Positions 63,890-64,000 of a DNA stretch of 64,000 nucleotides are shown here, piece after piece. The translations under genes were made by a program, and so were the position numbers. Source of the stretch: JAOUEA01 sp963821925 (GTDB lineage Bacteria > Actinomycetota > UBA4738 > HRBIN12); NCBI GenBank assembly GCA_963821925.1, contig CAWGFO010000002.1, positions 124,001 to 188,000 on the forward strand, given 5' to 3'. The notes under the pieces are model-generated. The model worked only from the letters and a program-made list of their open reading frames with translations. It was not told the origin of the DNA and did not search any database. Numbering within the stretch: position 1 is the stretch's first letter; the number at the start of each line of letters is the position of its first letter.

Positions 63890-63942
63890 ACCGGTCCTCC
63901 CCAGGGGGTGATGGGTCGCGTCGGCCCATCGGGCGACGCCCG

Positions 63943-63972
63943 ACAGTAGGACGAAGGTCCTCGGTTCGTCAA
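63943..63972 (-). promoter_or_regulatory. Sigma-A-like promoter for the last secreted-protein gene
   Basis: On the minus strand TTGACG (63967-63972) and TACTGT (63943-63948) are separated by 18 bases, followed about 50 bases later by GGGGAGGA and the ATG at 63889. This is one of the few places in the window with both -35 and -10 elements and a real leader. Confidence 0.5.
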
Positions 63973-64000
63973 TGCATAAGTAGGGCGAACGGCCTAGGGC

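Overview
The window is GC-rich, densely packed bacterial chromosome (by eye close to 70 percent GC) with no phage, insertion sequence or CRISPR array. The gene content suggests an actinobacterial or related deep-branching lineage, probably known only from metagenomes. The signs are two F420-type (DUF385) nitroreductase-like proteins, a leucine and branched-chain keto-acid oxidation set, small secreted DUF1996 and fasciclin proteins, GTG/TTG starts, and many genes with a TANNNT box only 6 to 9 bases before the start codon, as in leaderless actinobacterial mRNAs. I cannot place it below phylum level.

Layout. 0-13 kb holds housekeeping and stress genes: PfkB kinase, SDR, thioredoxin behind a CsoR-like operator, aldo/keto reductase, YccF, YbaK, an ECF sigma remnant with two membrane proteins, fasciclin lipoprotein, Dps, an FN3 protein, an MFS permease fused to a cyclic-nucleotide-binding domain, and an FAD oxidoreductase. 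13.5-21.6 kb is a divergent leucine/isovalerate degradation cluster: HMG-CoA lyase, both acyl-CoA carboxylase subunits and enoyl-CoA hydratase on the minus strand, acyl-CoA dehydrogenase and an acyl-CoA synthetase on the plus strand. 21.7-31 kb is accessory: an AlkZ-like winged-helix protein, a NYN-LOTUS protein, an MBL hydrolase with a PAS protein, a secreted Ig-like protein, and three tandem secreted DUF1996 paralogues.

31.9-44.9 kb is a nearly complete de novo purine block (purA, purD, purE-like, purB, purC, purS, purQ, purL, then purF, purM), interrupted by a HAD hydrolase and a sigma factor-ogt pair. The only purE in it lacks the catalytic histidine motif. 45-53.4 kb has a response regulator, a phosphotransferase-fold protein that appears to lack its catalytic aspartate, a Kal-like hotdog protein, and a minus-strand operon for a branched-chain/pyruvate-type dehydrogenase (E1 alpha, E1 beta, E2) that runs into a BtuF-like protein, an EamA exporter and a nucleoside phosphorylase. 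54.3-55.1 kb holds four minus-strand tRNAs (Lys, Glu, Asp, Phe) around a DUF192 gene. 55.2-64 kb has SIMPL, NadE, a hemerythrin-like protein, a cupredoxin, a 1284-residue adenylate cyclase resembling soluble adenylyl cyclase, and a badly frameshifted secreted protein.

The keto-acid dehydrogenase and the liu-type cluster would together oxidise leucine to acetoacetate and acetyl-CoA. A cyclase and a permease with an intact cNMP-binding cassette suggest cAMP signalling.

Caution: at least 15 reading frames, including the normally essential purA and purM, are broken by one-base indels, often in G or C runs. I read these mainly as uncorrected sequencing errors. They are described as one gene each, with the break positions given.
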